Source: Timema cristinae (Eukaryota; Arthropoda; Insecta; Phasmatodea; Timematidae). Taken from it: 64,000 nucleotides of DNA. Below the pieces are notes generated by a model. The model worked only from the letters and a program-made list of their open reading frames with translations, searched no databases and was not told the origin of the DNA. This document shows, in pieces, positions 9,900 through 21,058 of this stretch. The translations under genes and the position numbers were made by a program. The stretch is taken from positions 1 to 64,000 of the forward strand of contig JBCFYV010000559.1 of assembly GCA_039000515.1 (NCBI GenBank), in the 5' to 3' direction. The stretch's first letter is position 1, and the number at the start of each line of letters is the position of its first letter.

Positions 9900-12185
9900 G
9901 TTGGTTACTCAATAGATTATGATATTCTCAGTATACATATTAGTAACTATAGTCCTTATGTTTCCACAATTTACCCATATTTTCCAATAGGTTTAGAGCT
10001 TCTTTAGCAAGATTCAAAATCCGTAATGATCTGCTTGTCATTCTTTAAATTCTATTCAAATTTTAAAAAATGTCCCTAAAAAACTTATGGTGAACACAAA
10101 TACATCTCTCGCTATTCCAAAGATAACAGATGTCATAAAACCTCGGTTACTACTAAGGAGCAAGACCGAACTGAAAATAGTGAGTTTTAGAGTGAAACAA
10201 ATCATGCATTCATTTATAAGGCAAACGAAATAGTTAACTTTGTCAGAAATAGGATCTAGTGAAGTTTATTAAGAAAATTCTTGTTTTTGGCCAGGAAATA
10301 GTTAGTTGTGCAAGAAATCACACTTTTTGAAGCTCATTTTAACAATAATATAGTGAGAATTGACCAGAGTTAATTAATTCATTGTGATCATGAGATTTCA
10401 AGCTATCTGAATGCAAGAATAGTTAAAATTCGCTATTTTTGGACCTAGTGAGTTTTGGAAAGAAAGGTCACAATTATTGTTGAAGAAAAAAACCCATTTA
10501 AATAAACCTTACCTAATAGAGCATGCCTTCTATGTTATAAAATTAATTAAAGTATTGCTAATCAATACTTAAAAATGTAAGATCCTTACTTGATTTGTTA
10601 TTACAAAATAATAGTTATTAATTATGATACATAAATATTCCTTTAAATGAAATAACACCAGGTTTGAAATATTTTTATAGCATGTTAAAATAATGAGTTC
10701 TTCAAAAATATAATTTTAATCTTCTAGCAACAGGATGATGATGGATGACGAATTTGGTCTCACCCAATAATGTAGATTGATGATCATTGGTAGAAATTCT
10801 AGTTTTTCTTTTTAGTGGCTTATGTTTTATAATATCTACATGAAATTTCACGTTTATTCTTCCTTGAAGGTCAGCCCTTACTTTTAACTTAGTTTTTATT
10901 AATACAAGAGTTGAATTCAATATAAAAATATAAATATACAACCAATGCATATTGAAACTTTGATGTTTAACAATTATAGTGTAACAAATGTGAGTATGGA
11001 AGACTTAGATAAACATGACTAGATTGAAGATAAAATAAAAATAAAACTATTATGACATTATAAAAGTAAGACTATCTTACATAAAATACATATAACAAAT
11101 AATATTTTAAAATAATAAATTAAAACATAATAGTTTAAGTCAATAGATGAGTAAGAAACATGTAAATTGATAATATTATGGTTGCTAATTTGTTAAAGAT
11201 TGGAGAATAAATTATAAATTGAAGTTTATATTTTTTAATATTGAATTCTTATCTGATTTGAATGCCCTTGTTCCTTTTTCAAGCTGGTATGAATCAGCTC
11301 AAAGTTGCTGCGACATGTTTCGGCGTAACAAATGACGCCATCATCAGGCCGAAAATGATAATTCACTACATAAAATTCAATATAAAAGGACGGCCCAAAT
11401 TGGGTCCTTACATATATTTTTGTTCACCAATTTTTCGAGTCAACAAAACTAAAACAACCTAACAATCCACAAACATGTTTTTTCTTAAAAAAAAAACCTG
11501 CTTAGGATAAAACTAGTTGTCGAGATTTATAACAAAACAAAAAATCTTAGACATTGAAAGTATTGTTATAAAAATAACTTAATATTGTAATTGGCCAAAT
11601 AAACGTAAATCATCTTTAAAATTAATTTAAATTTCGCACCAAATCTAAACGAGAATAATAATCTCTTCCGCTAGGGGCAATTAGTTCTTCAAATGTCAGC
11701 CAGATGTTGTAAGCGTCCAAGAACATAATATAAACTAAGATCATAACAGTTCCGAAATAAACCACTCTCTAAAGAAGATAGCGTTAAAATCACCTAAAAA
11801 AAAATCATAGCGGGTTGGCAGTTTATGTATCAAAATAAATAATTCATATTCGGAACTTTAGGAGTTACTATTGAAAAAACAAACAAAAAAAACAGTAAAG
11901 TTGTCAGCGTAATTACGTATTTGAAAGACTGAGTCAACCGACTATTATATTTATATTATGAGTAATTCTTTTAGCAAAAATAACATCACAGTAATGCCCC
12001 TCGATGCTACGATTTTAATCTAATTTATTATACTATCTACTTAAAAGATGTTATTTTCTTCTATCCAACTTGGAAGCTCAGTTCTTTGTAGCAAACTGAA
12101 AGCTGTTCTCAAAATCAGCATTATCAACATTCCGACTCAAATCAATCCTAGTCTCTCTAGTTACGGTTACGGGTTTAAATTTATA
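9900..12185. other. AT-rich stretch without supported genes
   Basis: Short frames at 10702-10950 (-) and 11262-11462 (+) have no recognisable content. Around 11285-11355 the phrase CGACATGTTTCGGCG...GACGCCATCATCAGG resembles a sequence type common in insect repeats, but no boundaries were found. Confidence 0.45.
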
Positions 12186-12187
12186 TG

Positions 12188-12416
12188 ATCACTAGCATTT
12201 GCCCATGGCTTCGCTCATATCTTTGAAACTAAACACTTATTATAAATCCTCTTTATTCCCTATCTCGTGGGAATTTCGAAAAATCCGACCTTATTCCTTG
12301 TCTACATCATAAATGGAACCTCTGTGCAAAATTTCAGCTTTCTAGGTCCAAGGGTTTGGGCTGGGCGTTGATGAGTCAGTCAGCGAGTCAGGATTTTTCT
12401 TTTTATACATATAGAT
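12188..12416 (+). repeat. Dispersed insect repeat, copy 1 (LINE-tail-like)
   Basis: Shares ordered blocks with 52640-53196: ATAAATCCTCTTTATTCC, GTGGGAATTTCG, CCTTATTCCTTGTCTACATC, GTGCAAAATTTCAGCTTTCT, GGTTTGGGCTGGGCGTTGAT and GTCAGGATTTTTCTTTTTATA. It ends in a TATATAG-type stretch. I recall the same phrase as widespread in insect genomes, probably a non-LTR 3' tail; the exact family is not certain. Confidence 0.65.
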
Positions 12417-12424
12417 TGAATATG

Positions 12425-13067
12425 AACTGAGCACTTAAAACTCTTCAAGTCTTCTTGGTATGGTATTTTCTTCCAGATTCTAAAAGAAACACATTTCAAC
12501 ATCTTCCGAAATTGATTTGAGACGTCACCCACCTGTTTCGTGCCACCTTGATTACATCAGATGATTCTTTCACAACATTTAACTTCAAAATCACTCGGCT
12601 TGTAAGGTTAGAATCTATTAAATATGTGATTATATGATGGTTCTTCACGTGGAAATATATTTATTTAATTCGCCTGTTGTGGTAAATAACCAAACAACAC
12701 ATTTTAAATCAATATAGTCGAAAATACAATTTCCTGGAAACCTTTCCGTTTCCTTTTGATGTATAATTTAATGAAAAATTTACATATTTTGAATTCACAG
12801 CTATTCACTTAGCAGCTTAGAGATATCCTCTTCTTAACTAAAGTATTCTCTATACATAATTATGTTTTAAAGACAGAAATAATAATTTAATAGGAATATG
12901 CTTATATAAGTTTTTTCTTGTGATCTCCTAAAAAACTTGAGGGCCTAGAACCTTGAACCTTTTCTAACAAAATTTTTAAATTTCTTCAATTGATATGGTA
13001 AATAGACACCCTTCTTCAAATCATGTAGAAGCCTGTAATCAAAATATCAAATATTTCTCCCTCTAAA
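12425..13067. other. AT-rich stretch without recognised features
   Basis: No recognisable ORF or repeat ends. It is the left flank of the composite repeat that hosts LINEs C and D. Confidence 0.5.
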
Positions 13068-13198
13068 CTAAAAAAAAAGGATGTGTGTACTTATGTACGC
13101 GCGTGAGAAGTTATACTTCTTTGGCATCATTAAAAAAAAAATTTAATATATATATATATATATAATTATTCAAAATAAAATTTAGGTAATAAATATAT
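13068..13198 (+). repeat. Host repeat copy 1, left segment
   Basis: Matches 47546-47615: GTGTGTACTTATGTACGCGC, GTGAGAAGTTATACTTCTTT and GGCATCATT. It contains the near-palindrome GAAGTTATACTTC, also present at the far end of the repeat (26794-26807). The segment ends in an (AT)n tract and AAATATAT, where LINE C is inserted. The rest of the repeat resumes at 19616. Confidence 0.75.
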
Positions 13199-13275
13199 CC
13201 CCCCTGCGGGACGGGGTTTAGAATAGTCCCGCAGTAACCCCTGCTTGTCGTAAGAAGCGACTAAAAGGGGAGGCT
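13199..13275 (+). promoter_or_regulatory. Structured 5' UTR head of LINE C
   Basis: CTGCGGGAC (13204-13212) and GTCCCGCAG (13226-13234) form a perfect 9-bp stem around GGGGTTTAGAATA. The loop's GGGG can pair with the leading CCCC, giving a possible pseudoknot. A second hairpin pairs CCCCT (13238-13242) with AGGGG (13266-13270) and GTCG (13247-13250) with CGAC (13258-13261). The same head occurs at 20434, 48864 and 63550. Confidence 0.65.
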
Positions 13276-13309
13276 TCTGTGCAGGACGTACCTCGTGTGG
13301 GACAAACCT

Positions 13310-13430
13310 ATCCTATATCTTTCCTTTCACATCATTTTCTTCTTCCTTCACTTTCCACCTTTTTTTTCACTCTTCCCCCTTCGCTTTATCTATCCTTACC
13401 TTTTTCTTCCTTTCCCCCACCGTTCATCCT
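13310..13430 (+). promoter_or_regulatory. Pyrimidine tract in LINE 5' UTR
   Basis: About 120 bases that are almost entirely C and T, kept at the same distance from the 5' end in copies D (20545-20665), F (48975-49080) and G (63660-63765). Its function is unknown; internal ribosome entry or binding of a pyrimidine-tract protein are possibilities. Confidence 0.5.
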
Positions 13431-13824
13431 GCACAGAGGCCTTTGGCCTTTCCGTTGACGACCTTGGCAACTAACCCGGCTATTCTCTGTTTATTATTGG
13501 ATACCACTGCCTTGAGCTCCCGAATGAAAGTGCGCCGGTTGTAATATCTTGGTAGAAGGGCCTTAGGGATGACAATAACCGGGTAACCTACCTCGAGAAA
13601 AGACCGGTTGCGTTCACGAAGGCCCGGACGTAAAATTGGCACTTTCCTGCACCCACTTGCTGCGATGACCTCTCTCCTGGCGCAGCCCCAAGCGAAGGTT
13701 GTCATGTCTAGCGTCGTGTGGGGTTTCCCGCCAGGAGGGTTAACAGGGCCTCATGTGGTAGAACCAACTTGGATCACCCTGGGTCTACGATACGAGTATT
13801 GTGCAGGTTGTCCCCAAAAAAGGC

Positions 13825-15435
13825 ATGGCCACCTCCATTGTCACCGCTGACACCTCACTGTCCGCTAGCAACGTACTGCCACACCCCGCTGGCAACTCAC
13901 TGCCCGGCCCCTCACAGGGCCGTATTAATGATAAGAGCCGGAAACGGGTAAGGCCGTCCAGCCCTTTAACAGAAAAAGTCCAGGAAGTTGTGAGGCCCCA
14001 GCCCCGCTTCCTGGTAATGTCTCGAGTAGAGGAAAACGAAAGTCTTAAGCGAGTAAGCCCATTTATCCTCGAAAGAGTGATAAATGGTGCAGCACAGTCT
14101 GACGTATCAATAAGAAAACTGCGTGATGGCACTATAATGATACAAACAATAACAGATATTCAGTCCTCAAAAGTAATGGCAATCTCTAAAATACCGTTGA
14201 GCAATACGTCTCATATACCGGTGAAGGTGGAGCCTCACGGGTTCCTCAATGTTTGCAAGGGAGTGGTCACTTGCTATGACCTCGACTGCGTGAGCATTGA
14301 GGATATCTGTGAGGAACTTTCCCCCCAGCACGTCACCGAAGTATACCGCATTGTAACTAAAAAGAACGGACAAGAGAAAAAAAACCGACACGTATATCCT
14401 TACTTTTGCAACACCTACCCTTCCAAAGGAGGTCCGAGCAGGTTTCCACGTGCTCAGGGTCCGTCCGTATGTCCCTAACCCCCGGCGCTGATTTCAGTGC
14501 CAGGAATTTGGGCATACGAAGCTGCGATGCCGTGGCAAGCCAACCTGTGCGGATTGCGGACAGGAGGCTCACGAAACACCATGTGAGTCTCCTAAGCACT
14601 GCGTCAACTGCAAGGGTCCGCATTCTGCCTGGTCTCGGGCCTGTCCGAAATGGAAGGTAGAGAAAAAAGTCCTGGAGATACAATCCGAAAAGAAGATCTC
14701 ATATGCCCAGGCACGAAAGGAATACACATCTAGTCAGGCTCCGGTATTTCAAACCTCCTACAGCCAAATTGTCAGTCAGAATATCAACTGTCCCAACTGT
14801 CATTGCACAGTTAATCTCGCAAAGCCATCTACACGACCTGTGCCATTAGTCTCTACTCGAGACAATCTCAATAATAACGCGCCAACTAAGGTGGCGCCTA
14901 AATTGCTAGAAGAGGCGAAACCTCAACATAGGTCGTCTCCCCACCCGTACCGCCGAGGAGCCCTCCTCGGGGAACACACCCGACTGCACCTCGGGGACCT
15001 CCCCCGAGCCCTACTCGGGGGTCCCCCCGGGGCCCACCTCGGGGACCTCCTCCGAGCCCACCTCGGGGACACACCCCGAACCAGCCGGGGGAAACGAAAG
15101 AACTTGCGGCCGTTGTTGGTTCGTCCGCTCTGGTCTCTGGGTCACCGGAGGTTGGAGTGGGTGGCGGAACGGGTGAGGCCGCAAAGGCGAATCCTGCTGG
15201 TGCCTGGAGAAAGGTCCAGAGAGGTGTCGCCGACACAAATAGTAAGAGAAAAGTGCCAAAGGATGTAACAAAGCCTTCGCGCTTAGAATCAACCCCCAAG
15301 TCTCTTCCGGAGAAACAAAAGCCTCTCTTGAAACGAGAGGTCCAGGAGAGACTTGGCAAGGCCAGAGGACCTAAAAAGGTCCTTAACCAATTTTTATTAC
15401 TAAGAGATAGTGACATGGATTGCGTGGATGAATAA
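13825..15435 (+). pseudogene. ORF1 (gag-like, CCHC zinc knuckles) of LINE C, broken
   Basis: ORF1 protein binds the element RNA to form the transposition particle. The start is ATG 13825, in the same context as copy D's ATG. The N-terminal half is open to an A-run at about 14380-14388, which has one A more than copy D and shifts the frame. The first zinc-knuckle cysteine is TGA (14489-14491). After it come C-x2-C-x4-H-x4-C-type knuckles: CADCGQEAHETPC and CVNCKGPHSAWSRAC. A GC-rich repetitive Pro/Gly/Arg segment (about 14950-15090) precedes a further frame change. The C-terminal basic segment ends at TAA 15433-15435, 17 bases before the ORF2 ATG. Confidence 0.85.
14950..15092 (+). repeat. GC-rich hairpin minisatellite inside ORF1 of LINE C
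   Basis: Roughly ten tandem variants of CCTCGGGGACC and CCCCGAGCCC alternate, so neighbouring half-units are self-complementary. Copy D has fewer units (22150-22245) and copy F only traces (50615-50670). The tract encodes low-complexity Pro/Gly/Arg/Leu sequence. Confidence 0.75.
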
Positions 15436-15452
15436 ATTTATATTTGTACCTA

Positions 15453-18400
15453 ATGTCGCTACTACAATGGAATTGTAGGGGTTTTTATGCTCGTGTAGAG
15501 GAAATTAAACTAATAATTTCTTCCCTTCATCCTTCCATATTGTGTTTGCAGGAGACCCACTTCCGCCCAACTGACAGCCCGATGCTTCGTGGGTACGATG
15601 TATATCGTACCGACAAGCCATTCTTCGATCGGGCTAGCGGAGGTGTGGCTATACTTGCACGTAGCAATATATATAATAAGTCTATAAATATTGTATCTGA
15701 TCTCCAAGTGATTGCTGTGAGAGTCTCCCTTCCTATAGAAGTAACTGTATGCTGCATCTACCTCCCACCAGGTGAACGTGTTTCAAAGAGGAGCCTAGAG
15801 GCCCTCTTTAAACAACTTCCCGCCCCCTATATTATCTTGGGGGACTTTAACGCACACAACCTGGTGTGGGGGTCTAATTATACAGACGCCCGCGGGAGGA
15901 TGGTAGAGGATATTCTTGTCTCGGGAAACCTGGTATTAATGAACACCGGGACCCAGACACACTTTTCCACCTTTAATGGTGTATCCTCTGCCATCGACCT
16001 AACTCTATGTAGCCCCGGGATCGCTGCCCACTTCCTTTGGGAGGTCCACTCGGATCTATGTGGCAGCGATCACTTTCCCATTCTGCTTTCGCTAATTGAA
16101 GACCCTCCCGGTATAGCACGTGCACCACAATGGGTGCTTAAACGTGCTGACTGGGATAAATTTCGCGAGCTCGCCGTATTTGTACAACCCCTTTCTCCGG
16201 ACGTCGATGTTAATATTGCCCATTTTACTTCGACGGTCATCATGGCGGCGAGGGAATCTATCCCTAAATCCTCGCCAAACCCGCGCCACCATCCTGTTCC
16301 CTGGTGGAACGAGGAGTGTAGATTGGCTATTTCTGACCGTCGAAGAGCATTACGTCTCTTCCATCGGCGTCCTACCTTGGATAATCTAGAATCATTCCGG
16401 ATTATGCGTGCTCGAGCTCGCCGTATCATTCGTGAAAGCAGAAGAGAGTCTTGGAGACAGTTTATATCTACCCTTACAATTTCCACTCCCACAACTAAGG
16501 TTTGGGACAATATTCGTAAATTACGTAGTAGCAAAAATACTATCAATAACATACCTGCCCTCATGTCAAATGGTACGCTTGTCTCCTCCCCTGTGGAGGT
16601 CGCCAATGTATTGGGCTCTATGTTCACCGCCATATCCAGCACTGCAAGCTACTCAAATGAGTTTGCAGCGCATAAGCGGAACATAGAGCGCCATTCTATT
16701 GACTTTGGTCAGAGTCAGGGGAGGATTACAACTCCCCCTTTACTTTAGATGAACTGACCTATGCCATGTCCCAGGCGGGTAGCACAGCTCCTGGCCCCGA
16801 CGACATTAATTATGAAATGTTGCGCCAGTTACCCCCTGCTGGACGAGCATATCTGTTGGACCTCTACAATAGTGTTTGGGAATCTCGTCAGTTCCCAACA
16901 CTGTGGAGGCAAGCAACAATTATCCCTCTATATAAAAGTGGCAAGGAAAAATTAGAACCAACTAGTTATAGACCGATAGCCTTAACTAGTTGTGTATGCA
17001 AAATATTGGAAAAAATGATAAATAAACGATTAATATGGTATTTAGAATCCCGCAATCTACTATCAAATATTCAATGTGGTTTTCGCCGCAACCGATCTAC
17101 GGTGGATCATCTCGTCCGTCTCGAGACGGCAGTTCGTGACGCCTTTCTCCATAAACAGCATCTTTTGGCAGTTTTCTTTGACTTGGAGAAAGCGTACGAT
17201 ACCACATGGCGGTACGGCATTTTAAAAACCCTTTTTAACTGGGGTTCCGTGGGAACCTCCCTGTTTTTATAGCTAATTTTATGTCAGATAGACACTTCCG
17301 GGTAAGGTTAAACAACACCTTATCCGATGATTTTATTCAAGAAAATGGGGTGCCCCAGGGCAGTATTTTAAGCTGTGCGTTGTTCGCCATTGCAATAAAT
17401 GGCATTGTGAACAACGTACACCTTCCTGTCCGTTCATGCCTCTTTGTGGATGACTACGCAATTTATTGTAGTTCATCGAGTCTCCACAGGGCTGAACGGC
17501 AGATACAACTCTCTGTCAACAATCTATGGTCGTGGGCATCGCGTAATGGCTTTCGCTTCTCTTCAGCCAAGACGACGGTCGTCCACTTCCATAGATTACG
17601 TGGAATACAACAAGCCCCCAGTATTTTAATGAATCACATTGTTTTACCTGTCTCGGAGACCGTAAAGTTTCTGGGACTTTTATTTGATTTTAAATTAACC
17701 TGGATTCCCCACATCAAGGACCTGAAAGCGAGGTGCATAAAAGCACTCAACCTGCTTAAAGTGGTTAGCGGTCGGTCCTGGGGGGCTGATAGGGAAACCT
17801 TGATGCGCCTGTATAGGGCCTTGGTAAGATCGAAACTAGATTACGGCAGTTTAGTGTATGCATCAGCGAGACCTTCGGCGTTGAAGATGCTGGATAGTGT
17901 CCACCATGCTGGCATACGACTGGCTACTGGTGCATTTCGTACCAGTCCAGTCGTCAGCATCTGTGCCGACGCCGGTGAGCCCCCTCTCTCTTACCGGCGG
18001 TCCTATCTTCTGGCATCTTACGTTTCAAAACTTCACTGCATGCCGGAGCATGTTGCCTACCGACCTGTGTTTCATCCCCCTAACCGTGTCTTGTATGAAA
18101 CCAAATGGCGTAGTACAAGGCCGGTTGGGATCAGGATGCTATCGGTATTCGACACGTGTGGGATAGTCCTGCCAAAGGCTATCCCCACATACCCAGGTCG
18201 AGTTTCTCCCTGGAAGATTCGCCTACCTCAATGCCATTATGATCTTGCCAAGTTCCCTAAAGCGACCACCCCGCCGATTATATATGAGAGGACATTTAAT
18301 GAGCTCCTCTCCACTCGCTTTCAGGGCTTTGAGCGTATCTATACGGATGGCTCCAAGTGTGGGGCTTCCGTGGGATGCGCATTTGTTGTGGAGGGAAACA

Positions 18401-19144
18401 ATTTTAAATTTGGTTTACCTGGTGAATCCAGTGTTTTTATGGCTGAATTATACGCCATTTTTAAATCTCTGTGTTTTGTGTATCGTAAGTGTCACCGTTC
18501 TGTTCTCATCTGCACGGATTCCATGAGTGCTCTGTTGGCATTGTCCACCCTCTACTCTTGGAATCCCCTGGTGCAGATGATACATGAGCAAATTTTAAAA
18601 ATTGATTCATTAAGCACCCGGCTCGCCTTTTGCTGGATTCCTGGTCACGCTTGGTCTCTCAGGAAATGAACTGGCTGACCAGGTGGCCAAGGAGGCGGCA
18701 CGCCTGCCTCCGGAGGCGAGTATGGGTGTGATGTTTTTAGATCTAAAGGGTTATGTTCGGCGTGGGGTCTTACGCACCTGGCACGAGCAGTGGGTCTCGA
18801 CCCCTGCTCAGAACAAGCTGCGGTCCATCAGGGACGGTGTGTCGCGGTGGCCCTCTTCTATACGAAAGTCCAGAAGAGAGGAGGTCATCGTGACAAGGCT
18901 CCGCGTCGGACACACAGCGTTGACCCATGGATTTTTATTGAGAGGGGACCCACCTCCAGTGTGTGAGTTTTGCGATGCTCCCCTTAGTGTGTACCACATT
19001 TTGGTGGAGTGTCGCAAGTGTGCCCCTATCCGCCTGGTACTTAATTTTAAAGGTGACCTTCGGTTTTTACTACGCGATAGCGCGGATGGAGTTATATGTT
19101 TACTTCGTTTTATACGCCAGGCAGATCTTTTTAATGCTATTTGA
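15453..19144 (+). pseudogene. ORF2 (endonuclease, RT, RNase H) of LINE C, broken
   Basis: First ATG 15453 (MSLLQWNCRGFYARVEE). The apurinic-type endonuclease keeps QETHFRP, GGVAILAR, ILGDFNAHN and GSDHFPI. A single-base loss in the G-run near 16720 shifts the frame. RT follows with GPDDINYEML, KPISYRPI-type PTSYRPIALTS and FFDLEKAYDTTWRY; another one-base loss occurs near 17250. It resumes at 17281 with GVPQGSILSC and the catalytic FVDD (17443-17454). RNase H has YTDGS, ELYAI and TDS (aspartate codon 18517-18519). An extra base near 18651 (in the HAG/LSGNE segment) shifts again, and the C-terminal part ends with a C-x2-C-x7-H-x4-C motif and TGA 19142-19144. Three frameshifts, catalytic residues intact. 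Confidence 0.88.
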
Positions 19145-19615
19145 GTCACTTTTATAAAGTGACTCATCTGGACTTTCTCATATTGAGTTTTTTTTTAACA
19201 TTTTAGTATATTTAAATATGTTTGTTTTGTCTTTTTAACGTATTATTTTAACACGTTTTATGATTTTAATGTGTTAAATTTTAATATGTTTGTTTTGTAA
19301 TTTTAACGTAGTGTATACACCTGTGGTTTTATTTTAGCAGGTGTATCACTTCTTTTATTCTAATAGCCCATTTGAGCGCTCCTATGGAGTGTCTCAAATG
19401 GGCATTTTCTCATATTGAGAATAACTGTTTTTAAATTAATTTAAAAATTTTATTATTGTATATTGTTTTATATATTTATCTCTCCACCTGTTTATTCTAA
19501 CAGGTGGACTATGTGATGTCTCTTCCCATTGGGGATTCTACTGTATTTAATTTATTTTTAAAGGCCCTAATGACCTTACTGTGTCGACGGGCCTCAAAAC
19601 AATAATAATAATAAT
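19145..19615 (+). other. 3' UTR hairpin array and (TAA)n tail of LINE C
   Basis: Successive hairpins: TACACCTG/CAGGTGTA (19316-19345), CCCATTTGAG/CTCAAATGGG with an inner CGCTCC/GGAGTG stem (19367-19402), CTCATATTGAG (19409-19420), TCCACCTGTT/AACAGGTGGA (19483-19508), TCCCATTGGGGA (19524-19535) and AGGCCC/GGGCCT (19562-19594). The (TAA)n tail follows at about 19601. The 3' UTR of I-type elements is where RT recognises its template. Confidence 0.7.
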
Positions 19616-20433
19616 AAATATATATGACATTTGTACTAAATATTATAATATTCTTAATTTTAAATATTTATTATTGATTATTTAATATTTTAAAAGTAAA
19701 TGAATAAATTTAATAATAAATTCAAAAATTGAATTTAAGTTTATTCATTTTTTAAATATTTATTATTTTCTTAATTTAATATTCACTTTTCATTTTTATC
19801 AACAAGTTTTCATTAAATTTGTTCATTTATTTTTATAAATATTTATTATTTATTCAATTTAATGATGAATATTAAAAATTAATATTTTAATTTGATGTTC
19901 GATTTAAATTTTTATCACAATTTTTATTAAAGGTTTTATTAATTTTATTTCTTTATTTTGTAAATATTAAATAACCAATAATAAATATTTAACAATAATA
20001 ATTTAATAATATTTAGTATTAATTATGATAAGTAAAATAAATAATACATACGGATAGTTAACCTCAATTATATTGGAGCACTTGAAAAAGTCTATAAGCA
20101 CAATTTTTTTCACTAATATTTACGAATAGTTAAAAATATTAATCAAAATATTCAATTTAAATCACTACTCAATATAATTTATTAGCACATATATAATTCG
20201 CACTTGTATGAAACTAAAACGCGTGTTGTGAATGTAGAAACTAGAAACATGTGGATAAATATTATATATATGAAAACAGTGATCAGAGGCGACGAGCGTA
20301 CCAACATGCGCGACTAACAGAGGTTCTATTTCTATTTTGTTGGTAGCTTTTTTTTTTCGAGACTTAATGAGCGGTTTAGCTTCAACCTGTTACTTTTGTG
20401 TTACAGTGATGCACGCGCATCTTAAAATTTCAC
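19616..20433 (+). repeat. Host repeat copy 1, middle segment
   Basis: From about 19940 to 20433 this matches 47620-48123 in order: TTTCTTTATTTTGTAAATAT, ACATACGGATAGTTAACCTC, CAGAGGCGACGAGCGTACCA, GAGACTTAATGAGCGGTTTA. 19620-19935 is an AT-rich part missing from copy 2, with AAATATTTATTATT repeated in both orientations. The segment ends with AAATTTCAC (20425-20433), repeated after LINE D. There is no ORF. Confidence 0.85.
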
Positions 20434-20510
20434 GCCCCCTGCGGGACGGGGTTTAGAATAGTCACGCAGTAACCCCTGCTTGTCGTAAGAAGCGACTAAA
20501 AGGGGAGGCT
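20434..20510 (+). promoter_or_regulatory. Structured 5' UTR head of LINE D
   Basis: The same two-hairpin head as copy C. The first stem has one mismatch (GTCACGCAG instead of GTCCCGCAG); the loop GGGG and the second hairpin are unchanged. A pyrimidine tract follows at about 20545-20665. Confidence 0.6.
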
Positions 20511-21058
20511 TCTGTGCAGGACGTACCTCGTGTGGGACAAACCTATCCTATATCTTTCCTTTCACATCATTTTCTTCTTCCTTCACTTTCCCCCTTTTTT
20601 TCACTCTTCCCCCTTCGCTTTATCTATCCTTACCTTTTTCTTCCTTTACCCCACCGTTCATCCTGCACAGAGGCCTTTGGCCTTTCCGTTGACGACCTTG
20701 GCAACTAACCCGGCTCTTCTCTGTTTATTATTGGATACCACTGCCTTGAGCTCCTAAATGAAAGTGCGCCGGTTGCAATACCTTAGTAGAAGGGCCTTAG
20801 GGATGACAATAACTGGGTACCCTACTTTGGGAAAAGATCGGTTGCGTTCATGAGGGCCCGGACGTAAAATTGGCACTTTACTACACCCACTTGTTGCGAC
20901 GACCTCTGTCTCGGCGATGCTCTATGCGAAGGTTGTCATATCTAGCGTCGTATAGAGCCTCTCGTCGGGACAGTTAACAGGGCCATATGTGGTAGTACCA
21001 ACTTGGATCACCCTGGGTCTACGATCCGAGTACTGTGTTGGTTGTCCCCAATTACGGC

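Larger units (their letters stand above)
13199..19615 (+). mobile_element. I-like LINE copy C, full length
   Basis: A full-length, about 6.4-kb non-LTR retrotransposon: structured 5' UTR, pyrimidine tract, ORF1, ORF2, hairpin-rich 3' UTR, (TAA)n. AAATATAT flanks both ends (13191-13198 and 19616-19623), a probable target duplication although low in complexity. RNase H plus a C-terminal Cys/His motif plus the TAA tail place it in the I clade (I/Nimb group). It moves by nicking target DNA and priming reverse transcription there. Lesions in both ORFs make this copy inactive. No internal LTRs or poly-A. Confidence 0.92.

Noticed and set aside
10702..10950. 82-codon minus-strand frame
   Set aside because: Low complexity, no domain, AT-driven open frame.
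13199..13275. HDV-like self-cleaving ribozyme at the LINE 5' end
   Set aside because: The stem order gives at most an H-type pseudoknot; no P3/P4-like helices or catalytic C are evident. Kept only as an unassigned structured element.
13424..13705. Minus-strand open frame in the LINE C 5' UTR
   Set aside because: It is antisense to the structured UTR, is not kept in copies D, F or G, and has no recognisable domain.
14898..15416. 172-codon minus-strand frame rich in Gly/Pro opposite ORF1
   Set aside because: It is produced by the GC-rich tandem repeat, which is open in several frames; no independent support.
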